NCBI RefSeq assembly: GCF_000577815.1
Contig: NZ_CBYM010000031.1
Location: 1 to 40,747 of the forward strand
Direction of reading: 5' to 3'
Source: Clostridium saudiense
GTDB taxonomy: Bacteria > Bacillota > Clostridia > Clostridiales > Clostridiaceae
Length of the DNA stretch: 40,747 nt
The stretch's first letter is position 1, and each line of letters begins with the position of its first letter. The position numbers and the translations under genes are program-made. Under the pieces are notes generated by a model. It did no database searches, was not told where the DNA came from, and was given only the letters and a program-made list of their open reading frames with translations. Shown in pieces: positions 32,746 through 40,747 of this stretch.

Positions 32746-33718
32746 ATCTACTTATTTTATTTCTAATGCTCAATAACTTTGAAGTAATAGGTATTCCAAA
32801 GAATTTAATTGCCCACTTTATTACTGTAGCCTTTTTACTATTATAATCATCTATTAAGTATAAATTTTCCTTAAGAATCTTAAATAATTTCTTTCTTTCT
32901 TCTTTTGAATATTTACTATATTCATTTAATATGGCTATATAATTATGTAATATCCTACTATTTAGATATTCAATCATATTTTTTGAAAAATCACTTTTTT
33001 TACTTATATTATATAAACTATTACATATTATAATTTTATCATAACTTTTCTTTGGGTTAACCATTCCCATTATTGAATTAGAATTTCCTAATCTGTAATT
33101 ATATATTGTTGGCTTTATTACTGAAAAAGTTTCACTCGTACATAATACCCTTGGAGTCCACTGTTCATCTTCATGATATATACCTTCCATAAATCTTAAA
33201 TCATATTTATAGATAATCTCTCTCCTTATTATGAATCTTACCGCAGCATAACTCACATTACCTAACTGATAAAAATATTCATAAGGCTTCATATTTTCCT
33301 TTATATCAAATTTAAAATCTTGATAAATTTCTCTATTTCCATTTGGATAAAAAACTGAATAATTCCCTATTATTAAATCAGTACTCTTCCTTGCTGCATC
33401 AAGTATATTTGAAATACTACTATCAGATATATAATCATCACTATCAACAAACCATATATACTTACCTTTTGCTTTATCTATTCCAGCATTTCTTGCTGAT
33501 GATAATCCACCATTTTCTTTATGAATTACAGTTATAAAGTTATATTCTTTAGCATATTCATCACATAAAACACTACTATTATCTTTAGATCCATCATCTA
33601 CTAGAATCACTTCTATCTTTTGATCATAATTTTTAATAATACTTTCTAAACATTCGTCCAGATACTTTTCAACATTGTATACAGGAACAATTATGGAAAG
33701 TACAATATCATTTTTCAT
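32744..33718 (-). CDS. Family 2 glycosyltransferase
   Basis: A 324-residue GT2 (GT-A fold) enzyme. LSIIVPVYNVEKYLDECLESI (8-28 overall) starts the nucleotide-binding domain, DDGSKDNS (41-48) and NGGLSSARNAGIDKAKGKYIWF (about 68-89) follow, and the metal-binding FVDSDD motif lies at about 90-95. The C-terminal half has EGIYHEDEQW, a conserved acidic loop that often holds the catalytic base, and ends with basic helices typical of peripheral membrane association. It would add one sugar to the lipid-linked repeat unit; donor and acceptor are not readable. It is separated from the polymerase gene by 10 nt. Confidence 0.92.
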   Translation of the reverse strand: MKNDIVLSIIVPVYNVEKYLDECLESIIKNYDQKIEVILVDDGSKDNSSVLCDEYAKEYNFITVIHKENGGLSSARNAGIDKAKGKYIWFVDSDDYISDSSISNILDAARKSTDLIIGNYSVFYPNGNREIYQDFKFDIKENMKPYEYFYQLGNVSYAAVRFIIRREIIYKYDLRFMEGIYHEDEQWTPRVLCTSETFSVIKPTIYNYRLGNSNSIMGMVNPKKSYDKIIICNSLYNISKKSDFSKNMIEYLNSRILHNYIAILNEYSKYSKEERKKLFKILKENLYLIDDYNSKKATVIKWAIKFFGIPITSKLLSIRNKISR

Positions 33719-33728
33719 ATATATTCTC

Positions 33729-35147
33729 CTAATTTTCTAATAACTTTTTATCATTAGCTAATGCAACCACAAAGCCCATATATATCCAGAATACAGTTGC
33801 CATGAATGAGTTCTGATAAAAGATTTCAGTTAAAAATACAGCCGTAATTAATAAAGAACCTATCAATAATGACATAATACTATATATATAATAGCCTCTA
33901 TTATATCTTTTATTTCCAAATACAATCTTTACAATATTAATCATTATTAATACCAATAAAGTCATCATTATACTTACTGCTACTATCCCACCAGATAAAA
34001 GCATATGAATAAAACCATTATGAACAAATTGCTTTTCTAAAGATGATCCTGGTGTAAATTCTGCTGCCTTTGAAACAATATTTCTATCTCCAAATCCAAA
34101 TATTGGTGAATACTTTATTAATCTAAATCCATCTCTCCATAATGTCAATCTTCCATTTGATGAATCTATTCCTCCTCCTACATCTGGTCGTTCAACAGTA
34201 ATATTCCCTGAGTGAGATCCTACATCCGTTCCTGTTGTATTACTTATAAATTCTTGTGTACTAATTGTTAATCTCGGTATATTAGCCAAAAGCTTTCTAC
34301 TATTTTCAAAAGAAAATACTATAGTAACAGAAATAATAAGTCCACATAACAATCCTACTATAGTTCTTATAACAATTGCTTTTATCTTATTTTTTAATAA
34401 ATAATCAGTTAAAAGATATATTAATCCAAGTAAGACAAAAATAAAGGCGATTTCTCCCCCCCTTGATCCAGTTAAAATAATAAATATATATTGAATTATA
34501 ATATTTATTATATTAAATAACTTTATCTTACCTTTAAAGCTTTTATTAGCAAAAATAATAATTATTATTGAACATATTAAAGATACTATCCCTATACTAC
34601 TTCCTTGATTAGGATCCACATATATTCCCCATAATCTCGCAGCATAATATCCCTGTGGTATTAGTGCTCCATCAGCTCTATTAACCCAATATGAAATGTC
34701 TAAACAAAACATTGCAACAGAAATAACTGATATAATAAAAGTACTTATTACTATTACTGATGAAACTTTTATTATATCATTATATACCTTTTTATTATCT
34801 TGTGAATACTCATTAATAAACATAACAAGCAACATTATTGCTGACCATATTAGTGTTTTTGTATTTCCAAAAATATTAAGAGAGCTATTAACAACTATCG
34901 TAATAACATACGCCGCTAAAAATGCAAAAATTATACAAAAATAACTTTTCTTGATATTCTTTCGTTCCAATACTAAATTTTTAAATAGTATAAGTAATCC
35001 CCACAATAATATTATTGGAGAAAAATACCCTGTAATTCTAGGTCCAAAGCTTAATGTATGTACTAATGCCCACGTCATAAATACAATTTTATAATAAACA
35101 CTATCACTTAATAACTTAGACTTATATACATTGTTAATTATATTCAT
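33729..35147 (-). CDS. wzy: O-antigen/capsule polymerase (Wzy-like)
   Basis: A 472-residue membrane protein with ten or more helices. The pattern of a polysaccharide polymerase is clear: a middle helix preceded by TGSRGGEIAFIFVLLGL (about 229-245), a long extracytoplasmic loop (about 290-370) containing LWRDGFRLIKYSPIFGFGDRN, and QFVHNGFIHMLLSGGIVA with the conserved His-Asn. It would join repeat units outside the membrane. I place the start at ATG 35147, 8 nt after GGAG; the ORF open from 35165 overlaps the stop of the upstream gene. Tight spacing with both neighbours indicates one operon. Confidence 0.85.
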   Translation of the reverse strand: MNIINNVYKSKLLSDSVYYKIVFMTWALVHTLSFGPRITGYFSPIILLWGLLILFKNLVLERKNIKKSYFCIIFAFLAAYVITIVVNSSLNIFGNTKTLIWSAIMLLVMFINEYSQDNKKVYNDIIKVSSVIVISTFIISVISVAMFCLDISYWVNRADGALIPQGYYAARLWGIYVDPNQGSSIGIVSLICSIIIIIFANKSFKGKIKLFNIINIIIQYIFIILTGSRGGEIAFIFVLLGLIYLLTDYLLKNKIKAIVIRTIVGLLCGLIISVTIVFSFENSRKLLANIPRLTISTQEFISNTTGTDVGSHSGNITVERPDVGGGIDSSNGRLTLWRDGFRLIKYSPIFGFGDRNIVSKAAEFTPGSSLEKQFVHNGFIHMLLSGGIVAVSIMMTLLVLIMINIVKIVFGNKRYNRGYYIYSIMSLLIGSLLITAVFLTEIFYQNSFMATVFWIYMGFVVALANDKKLLEN

Positions 35148-35161
35148 ATTTAAAACTCCAA

Positions 35162-36187
35162 TCATTTATATAGTATTTGTCTAAACTTAACTTTAATAAT
35201 AAAAATAAATTTACTAATAATCCACACTAATAATGGATATCTTAATGATACCTTTAATACCTTAATCATTGTTCCCATATTATAAGTATTATTTATTATT
35301 TCACCATATTTCTCTGTAGACTTTTTTATCAATCTAATCTTTTCATTAAGGCTTAATGCACAATCTTTATTATGCAAATCTATAAAACAAGAATACATCC
35401 ATTTAATAAAGAGATTATTCAAATTTACTAGTTTTTCATTATTAATATTACACTCTTTAAAATAATCATTACATTTACAATAAATAAAATACATTAAGTC
35501 TAGCTTGTTTTCTCTATACTTAAACGTTAAATTTTCTTCAACTTTCATACAATAATGATAATAACATTTATCATCAAAAATAACTTTTTTACAATTTTTT
35601 AAATACTCTAAATTAAACAATAAATCTTCACCTAAATCAATTGTTTTATCCATATAAATATTATTATCAATTATTATTGATTTTTTATATATTTTATTTA
35701 CAGGAGAGTTAATATATGTTCCGTTCAGTCTATCCATTACAGCAACTGCAATATTACTATTTCCTTCTTCTATCTTATATTCAAAAGTTTGCTTTGATGA
35801 TTTTATCTCATTCTCACTTTCAATATCCAAATATAATCCTGTTATTACTGAATCAGCTTTATTTTTCTCAATCTCTTTTAATGTCTCTTCAATCATATAA
35901 GGATCAATAAAGTCATCAGCATCTATAAACTGGATATATTCTCCTTTGGAAGTTTTTATTCCTATATTTCTAGTTTCCGATACACCTTTATTTTTATTGT
36001 CTATTACCTTAATTCTCTCGTCTTTTTCTTTATATTCATTAATAATATCTATGCTTTTATCCTTTGATCCATCATTTATAAGTATAAGCTCAAAGTTCTT
36101 GTATGATTGATTTAAAATACTATCTACACACCTTTTTAAAACTTTTTCTGCATTATAAATAGGAACAATAATACTTATTTTAGGCAT
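35162..36187 (-). CDS. Family 2 glycosyltransferase
   Basis: A 341-residue GT2 enzyme. ISIIVPIYNAEKVLKRCVDSIL (4-25), INDGSKDKS (36-44), NKGVSETRNIGIKTSKGEYIQ and the DxD-type FIDADDFIDPYMIEE (about 90-104) follow the family order. The acceptor-side DLGEDLLFNLEYLKNC (about 184-199) has the catalytic-base-type ED pair. The C-terminal region is helical and basic, with a hydrophobic segment near residues 315-330 that may touch the membrane. It is only distantly similar to the second GT2 in this operon. It overlaps the polymerase region by its stop and probably shares its transcript. Confidence 0.92.
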   Translation of the reverse strand: MPKISIIVPIYNAEKVLKRCVDSILNQSYKNFELILINDGSKDKSIDIINEYKEKDERIKVIDNKNKGVSETRNIGIKTSKGEYIQFIDADDFIDPYMIEETLKEIEKNKADSVITGLYLDIESENEIKSSKQTFEYKIEEGNSNIAVAVMDRLNGTYINSPVNKIYKKSIIIDNNIYMDKTIDLGEDLLFNLEYLKNCKKVIFDDKCYYHYCMKVEENLTFKYRENKLDLMYFIYCKCNDYFKECNINNEKLVNLNNLFIKWMYSCFIDLHNKDCALSLNEKIRLIKKSTEKYGEIINNTYNMGTMIKVLKVSLRYPLLVWIISKFIFIIKVKFRQILYK

Positions 36188-36210
36188 AATAATCCCTCTT
36201 CATATATATT

Positions 36211-37251
36211 CTATAAATTTAACTTCATTATATGCTTACCTAGCTCTCTATTTTCAACTTCCTTCTCAAAAACAGAGTAATAAGCAGATATATCATTCAC
36301 TTCATTAGTTGATAATACTAATCTCTCTAATTCATCTAATAAATTAGTATTCTCTATTAAATCTACTGCTGTTTTAAAATCTCTTACTGTACTTCTTGTA
36401 GTTCCTGTTATTCTAACAGCCTTTTCTAAAATTCTTCTAGTATTAATTAAAGCTCCATTCTCTGATACTCCTGTTAATACTATATCCCCACCAAACTTAC
36501 ACTTTTCAATTATTTGATTAATAGCATTTTCTGCAGCATTTCCTCCAACACATTCAAAACATAAATCAAATACTTCTTTATTTAGCTCAGCAGAGTTAAC
36601 TAAATAAGTTCCATCAATATTAAATTTATTCAACTTATACTCATTGTTACCAATACAATATACTTTGCTTTCTGGAAATAATACCTTAAGTGTATTTGAT
36701 AATATATATCCTAGTATTCCATCACCCCATACACCTATTTTCAATCCATTTACATTATCAACTCTTCTAATTGCAGCTACCGCTACAGATATTAACTCTA
36801 AAAATACATATTTTTCACTATACTTTTCATTATCCAGCTTAACCATATTCTTACTTGGATAGCTAAGACACTCACATGAAAAGCCATCATAATTACTTGA
36901 AGCAAACTTAGCCTTAGGACAATAATTTTCACCTAAAGCCTCATTATCCTTACAATTAAAGTCACAGTTATCGCATTCACAAATATTAGGTACTAAAACA
37001 ACTTTATCTCCTACTTTAAACTTACCAGTATTATCTTTTAATATGGTTCCTGTAGCTTCATGAATTAATCTCATTGGATATTTTAATCCTAATATTCTTT
37101 CATCTCTTTTGCCTAGGTAATATCTTAAATCTGCTTTACATACAGCTATATAATCTACCTTAACAATTGCATTACCTATTTTACTTTTTACAGTATCTAC
37201 ATCAATTTCAAATGTTTTAGGTGAAATTATCTTAAACCCTTTGCTTAACAC
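36211..37251 (-). CDS. tarJ: Ribulose-5-phosphate reductase, TarJ-type alcohol dehydrogenase
   Basis: A 346-residue zinc-dependent medium-chain dehydrogenase that, with TarI, supplies CDP-ribitol: TarJ reduces D-ribulose 5-phosphate to D-ribitol 5-phosphate. Likely catalytic zinc ligands are Cys38 in VCKAD and His64/Glu65 in LIHEATG. A Cys cluster (91, 93, 96, 100, 111) could hold the structural zinc. The coenzyme fold has VWGDGILGYIL. The GTG start at 37251 directly follows the TAG stop of tarI, and the AGAGGTG site lies in the tarI end, so the two are translationally coupled. Placement next to a cytidylyltransferase is what separates it from other alcohol dehydrogenases. Confidence 0.88.
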   Translation of the reverse strand: MLSKGFKIISPKTFEIDVDTVKSKIGNAIVKVDYIAVCKADLRYYLGKRDERILGLKYPMRLIHEATGTILKDNTGKFKVGDKVVLVPNICECDNCDFNCKDNEALGENYCPKAKFASSNYDGFSCECLSYPSKNMVKLDNEKYSEKYVFLELISVAVAAIRRVDNVNGLKIGVWGDGILGYILSNTLKVLFPESKVYCIGNNEYKLNKFNIDGTYLVNSAELNKEVFDLCFECVGGNAAENAINQIIEKCKFGGDIVLTGVSENGALINTRRILEKAVRITGTTRSTVRDFKTAVDLIENTNLLDELERLVLSTNEVNDISAYYSVFEKEVENRELGKHIMKLNL

Positions 37252-37959
37252 CTAAATCACCTCTATCTTACTTATCTTTATTACTGATTTTAATAATAAT
37301 AAATCTTCAAATGTAGTAATTTTAAAATTTAATTTATCTCCATTTACTAAATACACATCTTTATTTAAAGCTAAAACCAGTTGACAATCATCTGTAGCAT
37401 CTTGAGTTTGTCTTTCTATTGATACTTCATGAGCTTCTTTAATTAATTTATACCTAAAACTTTGTGGTGTTTGTCCTAAGTATAGTTCACTACGCTTTGG
37501 AATTGTATCTATAGTTTCATTATTTATGCTTTTTACAATAGTATCAGCAGAAGGTATAACTGTATCTACAGCTCCATGTTCTTTTGCTCCACTAATATTT
37601 TCATTAATTATTCTTTGAGATATCAGTGGCCTAGCTGAATCATGTATAACAAGAATATCATCCTCAGTACATTCTCCATCTAAAGCTCTTATTGCATTAT
37701 ATACAGATTCCTGCCTAGTATCTCCTCCATTAACTATACCTCTTACCTTATTTAAACCAAATTTTCTTATCCATATTTTAAGGTCCTCTTGCCATTCACT
37801 CTTGCAAACTACCATTATTTTATCTATTTCTGGATTTACATCAAAACTTTCTAATGTATGTATTATCATAGGTTTTCCATATATATCTATAAACTGTTTC
37901 GGTATATCACTCCCCATTCTTGTTCCTGATCCACCAGCTAAAATAATTGCTATATTCAT
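37252..37959 (-). CDS. tarI: Ribitol-5-phosphate cytidylyltransferase (TarI), IspD family
   Basis: A 235-residue cytidylyltransferase that makes CDP-ribitol from CTP and ribitol 5-phosphate. The CTP-binding loop LAGGSGTRMGSDIPKQF (7-23), with Lys21, and IYGKPMIIHTLESF follow at the N-terminus. VIHDSARPLIS (about 103-113) and the DTVIPSADTIVK segment complete the active site. IspD, of the isoprenoid pathway, has the same fold; coupling to TarJ and the neighbouring CDP-polyol phosphotransferase argue for TarI. ATG 37959 is used, since AAGGG lies 8 nt before it; the GTG at 37968 overlaps that site. Confidence 0.88.
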   Translation of the reverse strand: MNIAIILAGGSGTRMGSDIPKQFIDIYGKPMIIHTLESFDVNPEIDKIMVVCKSEWQEDLKIWIRKFGLNKVRGIVNGGDTRQESVYNAIRALDGECTEDDILVIHDSARPLISQRIINENISGAKEHGAVDTVIPSADTIVKSINNETIDTIPKRSELYLGQTPQSFRYKLIKEAHEVSIERQTQDATDDCQLVLALNKDVYLVNGDKLNFKITTFEDLLLLKSVIKISKIEVI

Positions 37960-38004
37960 TTTTATCACCCTTCTTATATTAATATAGTTTTAATTTCTTT
38001 ACTC

Positions 38005-39168
38005 TTATTTATTACTGCTTAACAATAATTCCACAGCTAATTGTGATGAGCTTTTTTCTTCCCTTTGATTAAATTTCTTAGCGAAATTTTTAACCCTATT
38101 ACTATTTCTAGATTTTAACTCATCGTAATTTTTTATCTCTTTTATTAATTGATTTTCAGTTTTTACTATTGGTCCCGGAACAAAACTTTCATATTCATAA
38201 TAAAAACCTCTTATCTCATTTTTATACTCGTCTAAATCATAGGAATATAAAATTATAGGATTACCAGTTAAAGCAAAATCAAATATAACCGATGAATAAT
38301 CAGTTATTAGTAAATCTGCTGCTAATAATAATTCTTGCATTTCTCCATAATGAGAGAAATTAAATACAAAATTACTATACTTCTCATCTATATTAATTGC
38401 ATCATCCATGATATTGGGATGTAGTTTTAATAAAATTACATACTCATCCCCTAATTCCTTATATAACTTATCAAAATCAAACATTAATTTAAATTCTCTA
38501 TTATCTCTAAAAGTTGGAGCATATAATACTATTTTTTTGCCTAAATTATTTCCTATTTGTGAATTTATATATTTCTTTAATTCTAATATTTTTTCCTTAT
38601 CATAGAAACAATCATTTCTCGGAATTCCAATTGGATATATTATATCTTCAGATACACCAAACGCATTACTATAAATTTCTCTAACTTCTTCACTACTGCA
38701 AAGTAAATAATCCCAATTTTGGGCCTCTTTTCTCCATGCTAACTTTTCATGATCCCTATCATCTTCACTTTCAATTATATCTAATCCAAATTTTTTAAAA
38801 GCTCCTGCAGCATGCCAAGTCTGCATGTAAACCTGATTTTTTTTAGGCTTTAATTCACCCATTATATGACTATTTGCTACCCAATACTTACTTGTACATA
38901 AATAATATAAATAATCTATACTTCTTATATTTACATATTTAACTCTATTATTACTTATTTTATCTTTTCCATTATAAACAACTATGAATTGATAATCATT
39001 GTATCCATTTTCTATCATATAATCCATCATAGCCTTCGGATTACATGATATGCTTTTACCCCAATATGCTTCAAATAATATTCTTTTATTATTAACTTTT
39101 GTAAATATACGTAAAATATAGTAGATTTGTATAAATACTTTCATTCTAATTTCTTTAAAAAATTTCAT
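38005..39168 (-). CDS. CDP-glycerol/CDP-ribitol phosphotransferase family protein (TagF/TarF-like)
   Basis: A 387-residue enzyme of the teichoic-acid glycerophosphotransferase family. It would transfer polyol phosphate from its CDP derivative onto a lipid-linked glycan at the inner face of the membrane. Conserved stretches are QTWHAAGAFKKFGLD (116-130), with the catalytic-type His119 in place of the usual WHG form, VLYAPTFRDN (214-223), LLKLHPN (246-252) and LLITDYSSVIFDFAL (287-300). The first 30 residues form an amphipathic, basic membrane-association region. Given tarI/tarJ beside it, CDP-ribitol is the likely donor, but the sequence alone cannot tell ribitol from glycerol. Confidence 0.88.
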   Translation of the reverse strand: MKFFKEIRMKVFIQIYYILRIFTKVNNKRILFEAYWGKSISCNPKAMMDYMIENGYNDYQFIVVYNGKDKISNNRVKYVNIRSIDYLYYLCTSKYWVANSHIMGELKPKKNQVYMQTWHAAGAFKKFGLDIIESEDDRDHEKLAWRKEAQNWDYLLCSSEEVREIYSNAFGVSEDIIYPIGIPRNDCFYDKEKILELKKYINSQIGNNLGKKIVLYAPTFRDNREFKLMFDFDKLYKELGDEYVILLKLHPNIMDDAINIDEKYSNFVFNFSHYGEMQELLLAADLLITDYSSVIFDFALTGNPIILYSYDLDEYKNEIRGFYYEYESFVPGPIVKTENQLIKEIKNYDELKSRNSNRVKNFAKKFNQREEKSSSQLAVELLLSSNK

Positions 39169-39196
39169 TTTACTATTCTATCCCCTTAATTATTTA

Positions 39197-40615
39197 TTAA
39201 TTCTTATCAATACTATTTCTTTTTAAATACTTCAAACCTAAGTATGCACATACACAAATAATTAAAAATATAACTCCCCATCTCACAAACATATTATTTA
39301 AGAAAATGTAAAATATACAACTTATTATTATAATAACAAAAACGCCTAGCAAATTGTATAAAAACGGAAAATCTGCATGTCTAAACTTAAATTTAACTAT
39401 TATAAAATGCATTGCAAATAAAACTATATATGCTATTAAAGTTGATAAAGCAGCTGCATACATACCTATTTTTTTAATAAATATATAATTTATAATTATG
39501 TTAATAATTGCTGATATAATAGTTCCCATGGCTATAAAGTTTGTTTTCTTCATATAAAATTGAAAATTTGACGGGAATGTATATAAAAATACAAAATAGT
39601 ATCCAGCTATTATTATAGGTAATAATCCTATTCCTGACCAATATGACTCTGGTGATAATATCTTTACAATTTCAGGTGATCCTAAAATAAACATCGAAGT
39701 TAAAACTGTAAATATCCCTATATATATTGCTGATACTTTTTTAATCTCTTCACTATTTTTTTCTTTTAATTTCTCAAAATACCATGGCATCCACGCACTG
39801 TTAAGTGCAATCTGTATGGTATTTATTAAAGCTCCAATAGTATAGGTATAGCTATATATCCCTACAATATCATCATTAGTATATTTTTGTAACATAATTT
39901 TATCCGCTTGATTTAATACTAAATGTGATAAATTATGAAGTATAAGAGGAATAGCTATAGGCAAAGCAAACCTCCAGTACTTAATATTAATAAATGTTCT
40001 CCCCTTAAGAATTATTTTTATGTACAATATAACTCCTATAACTATAGTTGCTATAGCACCACCGTAAATTCTTCCAAGATATCTTTCATTATTCATTGAT
40101 AATATAAGTAATACTGATGCACTTACATTTATAATTGTGGATATTGCAGAAGTGAATAGAAACGCCTTATGATTCCTATCGAATGTAAAAACTGCAGTTA
40201 CATAATTAATTACAAAAGCAAAAAAGCTTTCAAATAATAATATTAAAATTAATGAACTTTTTAATCCAAATATATTAGCTAGTTCATTCTTAAAAAGTAA
40301 ACTAACTATACAAATTACGGCGAAACTTATTGTTCCAAGAAATAATGTACTAGATAAATATTCATTATATTCCTTATCACCTAAATTTGCTTTAGCACTA
40401 CCTATAGTTCCATTCATACTTAATCCAACTATTATTGCAAATATTGCGCTCCAAGTAGAATAAATTGTTATTATTCCAAACTCCTCTGTACTTAGTAGAT
40501 TAGTAAATATAGGTGTTGTAAAGAAGTTAATTCCTTTTAACAAAAAAGTTCCTACAGTATACCAAATTGCAGAATTTAAAAGAGTATTTCCTTTTAGTAA
40601 TGATTTAATCCTCAT
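39197..40615 (-). CDS. wzx: Polysaccharide repeat-unit flippase (Wzx-like, MOP superfamily)
   Basis: A 472-residue membrane protein with about twelve to fourteen helices of the polysaccharide-transport/MATE superfamily. The start SLLKGNTLLNSAIWYTVGTFLLKGINFFTTPIF (positions 4-36, in pieces NSAIWYTVGTFL and KGINFFTTPIF) and LLSTEEFGIITIYSTWSAI are typical Wzx features, as is the pair of basic loops after the even helices. It would flip undecaprenyl-linked repeat units to the outer face for the polymerase. AGGGAG precedes the ATG. It is the first gene visible in the operon; initiating transferase and further genes may lie beyond the right edge. Confidence 0.92.
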   Translation of the reverse strand: MRIKSLLKGNTLLNSAIWYTVGTFLLKGINFFTTPIFTNLLSTEEFGIITIYSTWSAIFAIIVGLSMNGTIGSAKANLGDKEYNEYLSSTLFLGTISFAVICIVSLLFKNELANIFGLKSSLILILLFESFFAFVINYVTAVFTFDRNHKAFLFTSAISTIINVSASVLLILSMNNERYLGRIYGGAIATIVIGVILYIKIILKGRTFINIKYWRFALPIAIPLILHNLSHLVLNQADKIMLQKYTNDDIVGIYSYTYTIGALINTIQIALNSAWMPWYFEKLKEKNSEEIKKVSAIYIGIFTVLTSMFILGSPEIVKILSPESYWSGIGLLPIIIAGYYFVFLYTFPSNFQFYMKKTNFIAMGTIISAIINIIINYIFIKKIGMYAAALSTLIAYIVLFAMHFIIVKFKFRHADFPFLYNLLGVFVIIIISCIFYIFLNNMFVRWGVIFLIICVCAYLGLKYLKRNSIDKN

Positions 40616-40670
40616 ATGTGCTCTCCCTACAGTATTTTAATTATATAAACTTCTTGTAATATATATTCTA

Positions 40671-40700
40671 TGTATAACGTATTTAATTATTATAACTCAA
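40671..40700 (-). promoter_or_regulatory. Possible promoter upstream of wzx
   Basis: On the minus strand TTGAGT (40695-40700) and TATACA (40671-40676) have an 18-nt spacer. The 132 nt at the right edge (40616-40747) hold no gene, so a promoter here is plausible, but the region is very AT-rich. Confidence 0.35.
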
Positions 40701-40747
40701 AATAGTTTATTATAAAACTTTTTTATAATAACTTATTAATATATTAT

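Noticed and set aside
37252..37959. Annotation of the cytidylyltransferase as IspD
   Set aside because: The fold fits, but the gene is coupled to a TarJ-type dehydrogenase and lies beside a CDP-polyol phosphotransferase, which favours TarI.

Overview
The window is a very AT-rich, tightly packed bacterial chromosome segment. It suggests a cluster I (sensu stricto) Clostridium: strong AGGAGG-type ribosome binding sites, frequent GTG/TTG starts, a gerK-type spore germinant receptor, a T-box in front of leuS, and clostridial two-component and alarmone genes. The receptor genes are split divergently (gerKA-gerKC against gerKB), an arrangement known from C. perfringens and relatives. Species cannot be fixed by reading alone. 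I see no tRNA, rRNA or CRISPR array.

Layout. 1-405: promoter and operator-like region of a leftward gene just outside the window. 406-3409: leftward two-component system (response regulator then histidine kinase). 3530-3705: a dispersed repeat copy and a large inverted repeat. 3818-6197: leftward nucleoside transporter, flavin-reductase-like protein and YccF membrane protein. 6495-9548: leuS with its promoter and T-box leader, followed by two further copies of the dispersed repeat. 9991-16399: short, mostly single-gene units (VanZ-like, GNAT acetyltransferase, small membrane or exported proteins, a methyltransferase-like protein, a HesB-like protein, a synthetase-only (p)ppGpp enzyme, a metallophosphoesterase). 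16529-19664: tyrS, a small P-loop protein and an AlbA_2/Schlafen-type regulator. 20035-23870: the gerK locus. 24052-26682: zinc-ribbon protein, trpS and an O-antigen-ligase-like membrane protein. 26777-29302: galU and brnQ. 29308-30632: a group IIC intron whose reverse transcriptase gene has lost its middle. 30667-40615: a leftward surface-polysaccharide operon that probably continues past the right edge.

How the genes work together. The right-hand third is a Wzx/Wzy-type polysaccharide locus: flippase, polymerase, two family 2 glycosyltransferases, a membrane-anchored UDP-sugar 4,6-dehydratase, plus a TarI/TarJ pair and a CDP-polyol phosphotransferase. TarI/TarJ would make CDP-ribitol and the phosphotransferase would use it, so the predicted product is a capsule-like polymer carrying ribitol (or another polyol) phosphate. 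galU, just outside the locus, supplies UDP-glucose. Of the three aminoacyl-tRNA synthetases, only leuS has a T-box; tyrS and trpS have short leaders behind good sigma-A promoters.

Most unusual points: (1) the IIC intron sits directly after the T-tract of the dehydratase terminator and carries an internal deletion of its reverse transcriptase; (2) two 35-nt arms in the leuS leader could pair across the T-box decision region; (3) a four-copy dispersed palindromic repeat occupies several intergenic regions; (4) ribitol-phosphate genes sit inside a Wzx/Wzy locus.
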